Positions 1 to 13,100 of a DNA stretch of 64,000 nt are shown in pieces. Both the position numbers and the translations under genes were made by a program. This DNA is from Galerina marginata (taxonomy: Eukaryota > Basidiomycota > Agaricomycetes > Agaricales > Galerinaceae): the NCBI GenBank assembly GCA_023014335.1, contig JAECYW010000009.1, positions 806,001 through 870,000 of the forward strand, written 5' to 3'. The notes under the pieces were generated by a model. It was not told where the DNA came from. It searched no databases and saw only the letters and a program-made list of their open reading frames with translations. Each line of letters starts with the position of its first letter. Position 1 is the stretch's first letter.

Positions 1-1071
1 CGATTTGTGAGAGGGTCTTTCAAGCCGTAGATCAGGTGGTAAGGTTAACACGTAACATCCAAGGAGGAAACAAAGAGAGGCACAAAAGGGAAGAGGTCAG
101 CGGGGAGGCTAAGCAAGGGAAGCATAATAAAAAATACGTACATCGGTTCCCTGCAACCCACGTTGCACGTAGGTGTCGGGAATCCACCTCGCCAGCGGTG
201 AAAGAATAGAGCCAGGTAACAGGTACGGAAAGAGTCCTAGAAATGCAGCTGTGCGTCCTCTGTAGTCGATCATCGCGGCAATGCCAGGTTGGCTTGGTTT
301 CTCTTTCTCCAATTCGCCATTTCCAGAGAGGACATCAGACCCGCGATCCAGCATTCCAAGCGGCTCCCCAAACGCCAGGTCAGAAATGACGTCGAAGGTT
401 AGGTAGTTAAGCCACATGAGGATATCCACTTGTGGGTCCTCCACTGGAGCTCTGCCGCTCCTAGACCCAGACGCTCTCCCGAGCGTGTCAGCAGTATCGC
501 CAACCCCGCCGCCGCGCGCCTGTTGATCAAGTTTGAGAACCATCTTCGCCACGCTTTTTCTGATCCACCCCTCGAGGTGCTTGACGGATGCATAGCTGAA
601 GGGGTGCGCGAGGACGCGGCGTTTAGATGAGTGCCCGGCACGGTCTTGGGTGCTGAAGAGCGAGGGCGTGCCGTCGACGTAGAAGGCGCGGTAGAACGCG
701 GTTTTGGGGAGGGAAGACGCGCCTTGTGCGTAGATAATGGAAAGGGCGGTGGGGTGCGCGCAGGAGACTTGAGTTGGGGTGATCCGTACGAAAGGACCGT
801 ATTTCTAAACAAGCCGACCATATTTAGAATGGTGTTCGACAGTAGGGACGAAGAGACGCACCTTGTGAAGCTTATCGACGTAGAGATACCTCTTCCCAGT
901 GCGAGTGTGGTACCCCAACAACAATGACGTGTGTTTCGCCAGCCATGGTCCAGGTATTTCCTTCAGTGGATCAGCCTGGGTGATGCGGTGTATGATGGCG
1001 ACCAGGACGATCCCACAGAAAAAGAGCCACAAACTGTCTAGCTTTGCAGGAGCAAGAAGATTGTCGTTCAT
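1..1071 (-). CDS. Cytochrome P450 monooxygenase, 5' part (partial)
   Basis: This is the N-terminal part of a microsomal P450; the gene continues beyond the left edge, so the I-helix and heme-binding Cys region are not visible. The ATG is at 1071. Residues about 10-30 form a hydrophobic ER anchor, followed by the hinge EIPGPWLAK and then KYGPFVRITPTQVSC, the usual start of the P450 fold. Further exons carry AFYRAFYVDGTPSLFST, the helix-C region RAGHSSKRRVLAHPFS, and FDVISDLAFGEPLGML. This wording is typical of the fungal benzoate 4-monooxygenase-like (CYP53/CYP67-like) group, but the substrate cannot be told from this part. Introns are visible after LHK (about 860 down to 810) and near 140. 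Family call is firm; substrate and exact 3' exons are not. Confidence 0.85.
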
Positions 1072-4000
1072 GGTGATATGTGAGTTGATAAAGACGTTCT
1101 AGCAGTTTCGTTTTTGCGTGGAGACGCGGGCGGATCTAGGAACTGGGAGGATGACATTAAAAATGGGGCCTACACCGAATAGGAAACTGCATGATATTCT
1201 GGGCATCCCTGGCCAATGTGCCAACGCAGCGGTGAGCTAATCTCACGAGCCACAAGGGCAAAATATCAGAAATACTGCACGGAACGAATGAAAAGATATT
1301 TCAGGAATGCCGCGTGCGTCACGATCCCCGTTTTGGTGACAGCCTTCGCGCGAGGTGAAAATCCGGGATTTGAGGGCCGGAGAACGTCCTCGACAGTTGG
1401 CATTGCGACATTGAAGACTCGGTGTCAGGCAAGGTGTCCTACAATCCATCGAGATTTGAAAATGAAATATCACTAGAGCTTTAGAGTTATTCTAAGGTAC
1501 CAGTTGCCTCGTCTGATATTAAAATAAAGAATGCTCTTGGAAGGCGCTTGGAAGACTCAAAGAAGGATACGGTGAAGCTTAAGGACGGACTCCGATAAAA
1601 GCAAGTCATGGTGCAGAAGGAACAGTCACGGTTGCGAACATAATATTCGGATCAGAGCGGAGTGTGATTTGACATTGACCCTGCTGCCAGGGGTGGCAGT
1701 CTCTTTCTCGTTCCTTCTTCACGTCGCCTTGGCCTTCCCCTCGTTTCCTCTATCTCTTCCCAACATTTCTCCTAGTCATCCCTGGAGAGGTCTTCATCGG
1801 CCCATCACCTTTCTCCACTGCCGAATCAGATCTATCCGTTCAATCTGGATTCATTTTTATCGGATTCTACCACCGACTTAGGCTTTCTCCAGACACTGTA
1901 CTCGCAGGCTTCGAAGGTTTATCGTCTATGGGATTATTAATCAATTGGCTATCGTCTCCGAATAGTTTCTACTGTCTTTGGAAGAGGAAATGATGCCGTC
2001 AAAGAACTGGACAACATCATGATATTCACCCTCGTAACTCGACTGGACTCGATCATTCATTCTGGGCATCCACATATTTTTATCCTCCAGGCTTGGGAAT
2101 CTAATCGAGTTGGTGCTTCTGAATGGCCTCCGAAAAGGGTTCTAGATTCCCTGTAGGACCCAGCTGTGCGGCTGCGGTAAATCAGTAACCGACTACCAAG
2201 AAGCGAGTACATCATCGTTCGTCTCCCTCAAGGCATGACTTTCTTGATCGAGGCCTTTCATGTACTTAGACAGTCTTTCTGTGTCTTTGTCGTGGATGCT
2301 GAGGATACTGAAATCCTAGGACTATTGATGTCACGATGGGGGAACAGCACCAAAACCTACAGTTGCAATCATAAAACTTTCATCACTTGCTCTGCCTTTT
2401 ATTTGACCAGTGACCAATCACCCAACAGAATATATTCTAACCACCTTTGTCGTCATCACAATACATTTGTGTGTACAAACAGCTTTGTGTTACTGACTAA
2501 TTTTTTCACCCCTTAGCTTTTCCGCTATTCAAACGCGCTGCAGGTCCGCCGTCTGCCGAACTGGTGACTTTCCGACCCGACCATCCTAAAGCAATGGAAT
2601 CGCCCGAGGTAGATAATAGTAAACGATACAGACCCGAACGAAAACACCCCGCCTATAACTGGATGCGCGTCCCATTTTTTTTTCAATTCAAACGCCTGGA
2701 AAGGTTATTAGGGCAGATCAGATCCCTGCGGCTTTACCTGCCGTTCCTCATTCTGTGGCCGATGAGGATTCAACACCCCTCCAGAGAAGTTCACGTCCCG
2801 GGCGGGTGGTCCATCACGGGAATAGCGGGGTCAGACTACCTCAGAGAGATGATGGATCCGTGAGTGATAGAAATAGTAGTGGTGGCCAACATACGCCATG
2901 ATTACAATGAACACTGTTCAGTCCGTACTGCTTGAAAATCTTGTCTCCTAGTCGTACTCGCGCAACTCCTTAGTTGGCAGATTTATACTATATCGTTGTC
3001 CATAGCCCAGTCCAATACGCTCTCATGATAAATACTGACAGCCTTGTGACTGTAAAGAATCAGATGTAAACCAAGCCAAGAAGGCGAGGATGAGAACTTG
3101 GTACTTATCCATAGAGAGAAATTCATCCAGCGCTCACCCTCGATAAGCGTTGCAATGCATCCTTCGATCATTCAACGTTCGGTAGATATCGCTTATTTGT
3201 CTCCCTTGCTTCATTTGCTTCATTTCCTCGGTAGCCTCTGATCTACTGTAGTGTCGCAACATACCATGTCGAGTAATGGTGTTTAAGAGGCGATACGACA
3301 GCGCCCAACCCCATTGACACGAAACTTGGACGAAACATCGTTGGGGCATCTCCATTTGGTATCTACTCGAGTACCAAAAGCGGAGATTGAATGGTTGGAT
3401 TACGCGGTGACGCCAGTCTAAGTAATCGACTGCTCCTTGTCATTCATCCCCCTTATTTTAGAATGGTTTCCAATCTACAACTTGCTTAATTGTTTACACT
3501 TGGCCGCATGGAAAGACTAGTGGACATGGCTGAAACTGGCTTTCCCCTCACTAATTTGCTCTAATATTCGGACGGTTGTCTTCTATGTTTCACCAATTCT
3601 TGACCAATTCATGGTCCAGTTCGAAATGCTCAGGCACAACTACTAGTACTTACACTTGGGGCTTTCCTGTCACCCATTAGCGGACTAGCTCGAGTGTCCG
3701 AACATGTACAGTGGGGCTCTCAGGTCGTTCTGCCAGGACACCTGACCTTGTGCTCTGATAGTGTCCATGGGACGGAGAATTTCATTGGCGACGGTGACTC
3801 GTCGATAACCTCATGGTTTCGGCATTCCGATTGGGAGGTTTCAACGCTATGATCATGATGTTTGGTGGGGTCTCGATGCAAGAAATTGACCAACCCGGAT
3901 ATATCCCCTCGTTCTGGAACATGCACACTTGCGTATCAGTAACCCACTGATAAGTCCAGAGTCCCATTTGCACGTCACACGTGAGTGGTTAATTATGAAC

Positions 4001-4309
4001 CTTATCTAAAGCCTTACTGACGAGTGGCATTTTCTGACATGAAACCTTTACTTAACGAGAACAAAAGGTACACAGCCATGGACCGGGACACAGCCTCCCA
4101 TTTTATTTTACCGTTAACCCAGAATGACTTCGGCGACGGTGCTGCGTGCTTCCGAGCCGAACCTCCCTCTAGACAACCATCCGGGTGTAATGGCAGCATA
4201 TCTAGACTCCGAGGTGCCTTGGATTTAACACCATCGCCGCTCTTGTTTTCAGGTCAAAAGGAAGCCCCATTCCTAACCATCGCTTCTCTTGAAGTACCCT
4301 TGCTCGTTA
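1072..4309. other. Gene-poor stretch of about 3.2 kb
   Basis: No gene is recognised here. The first 100-200 bases must hold the P450 promoter and the last few hundred the F-box gene promoter. A stop-free run at about 1939-2154 (+) reads like old coding sequence (VFGRGNDAVKELDNI in one frame) but has no usable start or recognised relative. An open frame at 2564-2863 (+) is also unrecognised. Either could be a relic. Confidence 0.5.
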
Positions 4310-6077
4310 ATGGCTTGCCAGTTTCTCTCGCTTCCCGATGAGCTATTTAACATTGTCTGCGAAATGGTAAATTTTCTACGAACTCCCTCCACTGTTTCCT
4401 ATCGTTTTACAATCCGCCTCTGCCATAGTTGCCAATTGCCGATATGAAGTCCATCCGACTGACGAGCAAAGTCCTCAATGCCGCAGAATCGTTCATCTTC
4501 CGTACCCTCACGTTTGATATCAACGCGACAAACCTATCGACAAATATCGAGAAGCTGCAATGGCTATCCCGTCAGTCACCGGTGGCCCCCCGAGCAACCA
4601 AGAATCTAGTTATAAAGTGTCTCGCACCGGAATATGACTCAGAATACGAGCCAGAAACCTATATAGACGGTCAATGGGTCCCTACTCCCTTGCCGTGTGA
4701 GAGATCCGACATTGTTATAGCCAAGCGAAGGCTGCGGAAATATCTCTACTCGGCGTTGACCTCACTGCGTAACGTCTGTTCAGTAGAGTAAGCTTCGGTT
4801 TCCTTAATAATTCCCGAAAGTTTATGCCATTTATTTGAAACAGGTGGAGAACTCACCCCAAGGACGACGAATGGGCCCAACACGCGACCTTCAAGTCTCT
4901 TAGCTCGTTACCCCGCCTCTCCGCCCTTCAAATTAATATTGACTGGATTCGAATTCCCCTTCCCCTCCATCACTTGCGCACCCTCAAATTTATTAATCTG
5001 AAACAAACGGGAAGGTCTGCCTCTAAAGGTCATGCATACCAGACCTATTTGAACCTCGGGAAGATGGTGGCTCACTCAGCACATCTAACGAGCCTCAAAC
5101 TCGAAGGAGGGGATTACGATTCACAGCACGCCGATCCCAGCGCAAGCCTACATCAGCTGTTGTCTCTATGCTCGACAGGTTCAAGTACCCTTCGATTACA
5201 GAATCTCGCGCTGAACCGAATGTTTGTCAAGTTGGACCAAACAACCTCCCCCCACCTTCGTTACTTGAAGTCTCTTGACCTCTCCAACATGCTGGAACCT
5301 TACAACCCTCGAAACCATGAGGATATACACACCACTCTACTAGGAACCGAAATAAATAAACTCTACACAAAACAGCGCATGGTCGGCTCAACTATTAATG
5401 AGGTTTGGATGGCACTCATTCCGCTCGGGCTTCGTCTGGAGGAAATAACCCCGAGCGATATTACCCCTGGTTTCTTGGACTACCTGGAGACGTATTCGGG
5501 CCTGCGGAAGCTTACAATGCGAACAACACACCGATTTAATCCCTCAACCTCTCCTGCTCCCCTGGCAAATCGATTTTTCGCAGTGTCCCTTGGGAGGCAC
5601 GTTAACACGCTTGAGGAATTGGACATACGGGCATCATTCGAAAGTACATGGTGCTTTGGAGCCCATAACGCGCCTGCCCTGTTCTCGTACAAGAAATTGA
5701 AGACCCTCGGTATCTCCATTCCTGGACGACGTCTGGAGAAGCCCAATACAGTCGTGAGTTTATGCTTTCCTACCCTGTGATCTTCGTCGTTTCTATGCTT
5801 ATCGCTACTATAGAATAACCTACTCGATACTATATCTCAAAGTCTACCTCATCTGCACACTTTGAAGCTCTCAATCGCAGCAGGCACCGACTTGGACACA
5901 GTCAATTGGGAGTCGTGTTGGCCCTTGTCTTCTCCGAGTCTATCGTCTGTAAACGATATCATTGCCGCCAGCTTGGCAACGTATTCGTCGCCCTCTTCGA
6001 GTCGAGAGACTTTGGCAATGGAGAAGGAGGTCGGTGGATGTTTTATATTACATCGGTCGGATCGCAGACAAATCTAA
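4310..6077 (+). CDS. F-box / leucine-rich-like protein
   Basis: Four exons fit together: 4310-4366, 4429-4787, 4844-5753 and 5814-6077, giving about 529 residues. The N-terminus reads LSLPDELFNIVCEM, then after intron 1 LPIADMKSIRLTSKVLNAA. This is the F-box pattern LPxEL...L....LK.LRLTSK..., which in other proteins recruits targets to an SCF ubiquitin ligase through Skp1. The rest has irregular leucine-rich stretches (LRTLKFINLKQTG, LRYLKSLDLSN, LPHLHTLKLSI) like the degenerate LRRs of mushroom F-box families. The start was chosen because the F-box begins six residues after it and the short first exon ends in a good donor. Substrate unknown. The last exon's end is less certain than the rest. 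Confidence 0.7.
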
Positions 6078-6419
6078 TTTAGGAAGTTGTATCAATCAGT
6101 TAGTGTCTTCTCTAATCTTATAATAATATACTTGTATAATCGTATTAGCATGACTTTACAATTTCTACTCCCTTAGCTTCGACGCATTCAGCCTTAAAAC
6201 CTATCATAAGGAGAAATATAATGTACATTGGAGCAAAGAACTCTACAAACGCTTGGTCGTTCTTTAGTCCTTCTTTTTTCTTCCTGCCCGACAGCCCCTA
6301 CAGTTTGTCTAATTACACGTACATTCCAACATTCTTCAGAGATGCGAGTCGGCTTTTGCCACAAAGGCCAGTTCAATCAACAAAGCACTTCGAAGCAAAA
6401 CTGACCGAAATTATATCAT

Positions 6420-9070
6420 TCAGTTGTTCCTCCTCCCTTCTCTCCTCACACGTATCTCCTCAGCGAGAACCAAGTCGGGGTCACGGCCCTTAACCTCCGG
6501 AAGGAGGAGGGTAAAGACTGATAAAAAAAAAAGAGAGGACATTAAAACCCGCTAATCGGGAAAGGCCACTAAATACATACCTGCGCCGGCGATGCAACAT
6601 CCAAAGAAAACTACGCGACAAAGAAAAAACATTGCGTAAGTAACATTAAAACCAGTAACGATAATAGACAAAGCTTACTCCAAAGCACGGCGGGCGTCCC
6701 GATCTTCTTGGTGAGGGTGTTGAAAACAAGCGCGGAGATGATAGCGCCCGCTTTTCCAGATGCGGCAGACACGCCGTGTGCTGTGGCACGGAAACGGGTC
6801 GGGAACACTAGAGAAATAACAGCATGCAATCAGCGCCTGGTGCAAATATTTTTTTGAGTGTAAAGGACCTTCAGCGGGATAGCACTATCGAGGGAATAGA
6901 GAATCAAGACTAAGATTAACTGGAATAGAGAGAAATGGTAAAGATCTTACGTATGTTGTCCTGTATTCCGAGCATGCATGATCAGCAAGCAGTCCTCGCG
7001 TTAAGAACAAACTCTCGAAAGTTGAAACTCACGTATTCGCCCCGAAGTTGAAGAAAAACTGCAAGAAAGCAAAGCACACGATGAACGCAGGTTTGCTGAG
7101 GCTGTGGAAATTTCCAGCCAGGACGCCAACTGCAAAGTTAAACAATTGAAGCTGTTATTAAAAATGATGACCGTGAACCGGGAAAACAACGCACGGAATA
7201 GTGCAGCGAGCAAGAAACCCTGAATTTGGATCCATTTCCTGCCGAGGATCTCGATGGTCAGGATCGAGGCATAGTACCCTGGAATACAATTGTCAGTGAG
7301 TAATCATGTTAAGACACCCAGAAAGAAATGCGATCGCGTACCAGGTACGAACCCCAAGGCAGTGATAATCATGCCTCCAGTTGATACCTTGAAGAGACGG
7401 TTCCATGGCGTACCAGTGGTGCCATCGTACCCAATTTGCTGAAGAACAACATTTTGGTTGAGGTTGATGCCATAGAACCTGTTAGAACAAAATTGTAACG
7501 TCAGGGCGATCTCAGCAAGGAAAATGTAAGACGGAAGAAGAGAAGGACCAGACGTCGAGACGCTTGATCAAAAAGGAAGCAAGGACGAACTAGATCGTCG
7601 AGAAGAAAGATGAATGAACCTACGCGATGTCAAGAAGGAACCAGCACATGCACGTGCCGATCAACAACTTCGCGTGGCGCCATTCCGAGAAGTAGTGGAT
7701 GAATTCTGTAGATGGTGACATCTTAGCTCTGAACCCCTTCATCCTAGATAGTGATGCAAAAACGAACCACCAAAATGAGCCTTTTCCTTAATATGCACAT
7801 CCTGTGCAATTGCGGCGTCAGAGTCAGCTGTGCTTGACGACACCTCCACTTCAGTTGACGTCTTGGCGCCATTCGACTCTTTCTTCTCAGGGATATTTTC
7901 CATCTTGATATCTTGCTCCCTTTGTGCTTTCTTCAGTTCGTCGATGTCGTCGGCAGCCTCGTTCGCGTGGTCAGAGTGCTTGAGTTTCTGGGCGGAAAGG
8001 AAGCGTGTGGACTCAGGCAAGGTGAGGCGTTGGTAGAGCGTGGCGAAAGCGGGGATGAGAGAAAGCCCAACGATGATACGCCAGACTATACTCATAAAAA
8101 ATTCAGCCAGTTAAACCAGCAACAGGAAGCGACCACCGACCTCCATCGACCTTCGATGTTTCCCCCCTTCCCTCCATGGCAGGTTTATACGCCAGCAACA
8201 CTATAATCGTCACCAAGCTGCCAACGAAGCTGCCCCATCCCTGGTTGGAGAAGATGTACGCGAGCATGGTGCCGCGCTTGCGGAGATTCGACCGGTCCGA
8301 GGTGATGGAAGCGGACATGGGGTAGTCCCCACCGACGCCCACTCCGAGGAGGATGCGAAACATGCCGAGGTAGATGAGGCATGAGTCTGGGGAGAGGCTG
8401 CCAGTTGGGGTGGTGATAGTGAGGATGGTGGCGAGGATGATGAGCATCAACTCTTTTCCGTCTTAAGATAAGGCATAAGTAAGAGCAGCAACGAGCGCAA
8501 TTGCGACTCACAAACAGCTTTGCGGCCTAGGGCATCAGCGGCATAGCCTGTGTATAATCATGAAGGGTGTAAGTATGTAGGTAATAGTGGAGTAATGATG
8601 CACATACCAAAAGAAAATTGACCAATGACGCTGCCAATGTTCGCGCCAGCCTTGACGAAGCCTTCCAAGTTTGTTGGGAGGTGGCCACCACCGTAGAGTC
8701 GGTATTGCAACATCGTTGCTACGGGCTACAGAATTGTCGCTGTTGGATTCCTATCAGCAGAACCGACTGCTTGACGCACGTTTATGATAAAGAGATCGTA
8801 GGCTGCAATGAGAAGTGAGAACGAGCTCCAAGTGCATCGCGACATTGCACTTACCATCGAGAAAGAATCCAACCTGTCGATTCAATACAGTAAGTCAGAA
8901 CTTTTGAACGAAATGTAACATGGACGACATACCCCAGCAATGCCCAGTAATTTCACCTCAGTCATGGTCAAGACGAAGGCTGGCCGACCGTCATTCCTCT
9001 CGAACTCCTCCAAGGCTCCTCGATCCTGAGCAGACCTCGTCGGTGCCAGCTCATTTGTGGGTTCCGCCAT
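6420..9070 (-). CDS. PHO84: High-affinity inorganic phosphate:H+ symporter (PHO84 type, MFS)
   Basis: Plasma-membrane phosphate transporter of the major facilitator superfamily, about 560 residues in many small exons. The start at 9070 opens [19 protein letters not shown]1 holds [11 protein letters not shown], split by an intron after VGFFLD. Then come the phosphate:H+ symporter signature [13 protein letters not shown] in TM4 and a loop between TM6 and TM7 rich in Lys and Glu ([12 protein letters not shown] region). The C-terminal half has [21 protein letters not shown] and ends [18 protein letters not shown], which fits PHO84 relatives. The last exon was placed by joining [17 protein letters not shown] to this tail; the stop is at 6420. 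PHO84 genes are induced by phosphate starvation through Pho4-type factors; possible sites lie near 9516-9534. No feature suggests decay. Confidence 0.93.
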
Positions 9071-10106
9071 TTCCAAGGCTCTGAGGATATGTGAATTCGT
9101 AGTCTGATATAGTGGTGGTAAGAGGCTTACCTGGGCGGAAAGAAGTAGAAATAGAGGAGAAGGGGAGCTTGGGAGCCACATTTTGTGGTCGTGTGCCATT
9201 AAAGGTGAGGTCAAATTTCGTTCTAAATCAAAGCCGATTACGATCGTCCCACAGATCTTCCCGATCCGCTTCCATGACCCGAAACAGAGTTCAGCTAATT
9301 CCATGGTCGCTTGCTGCTAGCATTGCTGAGACCAGTCTGTTGTTAGACAGGATCTTATCCAATATAAATGATTATTCTCCCTGTTCTCGTTTTCTTGCTC
9401 GGCCATTCGTTGAGGACATTATTTCGCGATATTTTCCGGCTCCGGCCCGCTTATTTTATCGATCGATCGGGGTGTTCTAATTTTAACTTCCAAAGAAGGA
9501 CCTTGTGGATCCACGAACGTGCGTCAAGAACGTGGTTGGCACAGTGGTGGTGCAGAACGATATTCTCCATTGAATTCTAAGGACCAGAGCGAGTATGTAC
9601 TTGTGTCAGAAATGTATTTTCAGACATACGCCTTGCCTTTGCTGAGACGTCTTCAACCTGTGCTGAAGCTGTATTTCTATTTCATTTGGGCAGTCCTATC
9701 TCTGATTTCGAACGAAAATAGGCATAGAAGTCATGAAAATTAGCGCTGGTAGACTCGAGCTATGTCTCAAATTACTAGGATTAAAGATGTAACGAAACAC
9801 CAAATACGATCATATTAGGAAACATGTGTTAAGGGTTTTCTATTCAGATGCGACCTGGATATTATTCAGCGAACCCAGTGTTGAGTGTTTCTGACAAACG
9901 TTTAACGTTCAACGTTACCCCACCTCTGGAGGTATTGTATCATTTAACCTCGCATACAAACCGTCACTTTTTGTTCGCCGTCATCGTCGTCATAGCGCAA
10001 TTGAATCGTCGTTTTCATATTGGAATGAATCTGGGCCGTACAGCCCTGTATGCTTGTACAAACCAATGCTCCAACAGAACCTTAATATGCGAGTTTAGTT
10101 CCACGT
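9071..10106. other. Intergenic region upstream of the phosphate transporter
   Basis: About 1 kb with no recognised gene. It holds the transporter promoter (right of 9070) and the 3' flank of the A-T-R gene. An open frame on the + strand from 9848 continues into the A-T-R coding region and is taken as chance. Confidence 0.5.
9516..9534. promoter_or_regulatory. Two possible Pho4-type CACGTT cores
   Basis: AACGTG occurs at 9516-9521 and again at 9529-9534, about 450 nt upstream of the phosphate transporter start. Read on the transporter strand these are CACGTT, the weaker of the two cores bound by Pho4 in yeast. A 6-mer is common by chance, so this is only suggestive. Confidence 0.25.
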
Positions 10107-13100
10107 TTAGCAGGGAAAAAGGCCAGCTCGAACCCAGTACTTCACCCACCGCTCAACATCTTCGTATTGTAAGGGTGGGATTATACCCACAGAATCGCCA
10201 AAGCTGTGCATATTTTCCACTGAGAAGCGAGCCATACCGCCAGCCTCAACTGCCTTTTGACCAGAAGAGGATATAACAAGGTCAGCGGCTGAGAGCTTCT
10301 TGAAGAAGTCAAGGAGTTTCTGGGCGGGCTATATAAAGTCGCGAGAAGATTACGATTAAGTTGTGGGATCAACATAGGACACTCACGACATTCCCCTCAG
10401 TAGACTCTGGAAGCCCATGCTTTTCCAACAAAGAGATCCATTCAGAGAAGGAAACAAAAGGCAACGATTTCTTCGCTTCTTGCACAAGAGCAGCTGCGAG
10501 ATATTTCATGGCCGCATTCCATTCAATGGGCCTGGGGTGAAGAATATTCGCTGCTTGGGGAAGTGGCAGCCGGGCAAATGCAAAACTAAGAACAAGGTTT
10601 GATACCACGTTCATTGGGATCCAAGAAATCATCTATTAAGAACCTGAGACGGAAAAAAAAAGGAAAGATCGCTCGACCTCATCAAATGACTTACCCCACC
10701 GGCCAAAGGGAGTGCACTCCGAGAAAGACTCGACGTCACCATGATGGGCATCCACTCCGTTACAGCCCAAGAACCAATTGGCCGCCCCCCACATATCTGA
10801 CCGATTCGCAGGGATGTAAAGTTCAGGCCGCTGGTTGCGAGGACCTGAAAAAACAATGGTACTTAACCCGAAGTGAATATTAAAAGGATAAATATGAAAT
10901 ACCCTTTCAGCTACATATTTACTTTCCCATTTCCTACTGAGTACCTTGCATCCATAACGACTTTTTCAGGATACGGGCCCAGGGATTGGTCCCACGATTG
11001 AGCAGAGGCGACCGATGACGTGAATATGAATTTGATATTGGGTAGATGAGGGCTCGAGCGAGCGAGTTCAATCAAATTTCGCGTGCCGCGGATGTTGGCT
11101 TCGAAGGACGCCAGTGAAAGGTTAAAATCTACTCGCCAAGCTGAGTGGATGAAGACATCGACCGAATCTCTAATCTGTCGAAAGTTTAGATCTAAGATGA
11201 TTTCCAGGGAACTCGCTACTCATGGATTCACTAACCTCGCCATACAAAGGTTCCGAAAGGCCAAGGCTATGTTGAGAAAAATCGCACTCGGTAAATCTCA
11301 ACTTGTTTGAAGAAAGCAAGTTTATATCCAGTCCCATGTCCTGGAACCGCTCCAAATGGCGTTGGAATAATGATTTCTGGATGGCGCTTGAAGCAGTGCG
11401 GTTGAGTGTATAAACCTTCCCAACACGTGGATCGCACAAAAGCGCTGCTAATACTTGAGCCCCAAGATGCCCGGTAGACCCAGTGAGGAGCACCACGGTG
11501 TTCGAAACCGGTGAAACACCGGGTTGTATAGGCTCGACGTAAACTGGCTCGACAAAGGCGTACTTTCGGATCATATCTTCAACTGATTCCACCTGGCTTA
11601 TAGGAAGATCCAGTCGGGTTCCGGGTGAAAGAAGGGTTATAAGGAAATTGGCCAGCGCGTCGGCGGTAGGGTAACTATAAACTGTGTTCTGATTAATGGC
11701 AGAAAGCGCAGTGGCTCCAGTTGAGGTCTTAAGGGACTGAATAGCTCCAGTGATACGGCGCCTCAAAATTGTCGCACTTAAACTAAGCAAGGCGGTCAAT
11801 TAAAAATTAAAGCCTGGCGGCTAAGAGTTTACTTATTTACCTATCAAATCCGCGCTCGAAAAGGTCCTCAGAAGCCCCAATTTCCTTCCCAGGGTTCAAC
11901 TCTTGAGCCTGTTCCAAGAGCCACTGAGTTATAGACTCCTTGTTCCACGCAAGAGGAGGCTCGATCGACTCAGTTATCTGCGTGGATTCAACCGTCGCGT
12001 ATCTGGCATAGCAATTCAATTCAAGCGGCAAGAAAACTGAGTTAGTAGACTGACAGGGCCTCGATCTCCTGGTTATAGACTTCTAGGGCTAACTTGCGCA
12101 TCACGGTTCCTTTCGGAGCTCGTGGAAGGGGCTTTCCTTTGTGTGTGATGAGTATCATCTCTTTGAAAATCTTGCTGAAGGCTGGAGCAACCGAGTTTGC
12201 TTCTTCCACAGTAGGCCTATGTCACCGGTTATAACCCGAGTCTCGCTGAAGGAAGATGGCTCAACGAACCAGATGAGGTTGCGAAAGGCAGCTACCTGCC
12301 CTCCATCTTCGATGGAGATGGCGTGACTCGCCGTTGGCTCGACAAGTATCCCTGGTTGATGATGCGCTCGGCCAAACATTAGGGTTCCCATGATACTACC
12401 GACACGCATCATTGCTGGAAACACTGAGACACCGCACAAATACTCACTAGGGACTACTTATGACGATATCTTCGATTGGAGCAGGTACAGTCTTCTCTCC
12501 AGACGAGTGTGTGATGACATCGTCTAAACGTCCTACACTTTCAAGAGTAACAAAGTCAGCCAGGTATGCCTCGGGAAAATGGTGAAAACGAATCGGCGAC
12601 TTACATTTTCCAGAGATGTTTCTTTGTCGGATGAGGCTCAAAGAGATCAGAGGTCGCATAGCCTCTTGCGTCAGCGAGGTTCTCAACAGGGAGGGAATGA
12701 GTCTCAGTCGTCTATGAAAAGGTTAGTGTCGGTATGCAAAAAAGAAAGAAAAAATTATCGAGTCGCCGTTTATAGAACCAAACCTGAATTCAAACTCACG
12801 AGGAACTGACACTCATATGTCCCATCTCCCTGCGGGATCCAACGCACTTTACACCGGTCGCTAAATTCCATGTACGCCCAATCCTCATTTGCGTTATCCT
12901 CCTTGCGGCGGTAAATAAGGGTCGGACTCCCAAACTCTGTCGCTCCGTATCCAGCATGAAGCTTAACGCGGGAATCAACAAGTAATGCGGCGAGCTTCGG
13001 AGAGAGTGCACCACCCAAGTAAATCTAGTTCAGAGTTATAGTAATAAGACAAATACGGAAAATGCGGCACAGAAGGAAGACTGACCACGAATTCCAGCCC

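Noticed and set aside
9848..10276. 142-residue + strand frame
   Set aside because: Overlaps the C-terminal coding region of the A-T-R gene in antisense and shows no domain.
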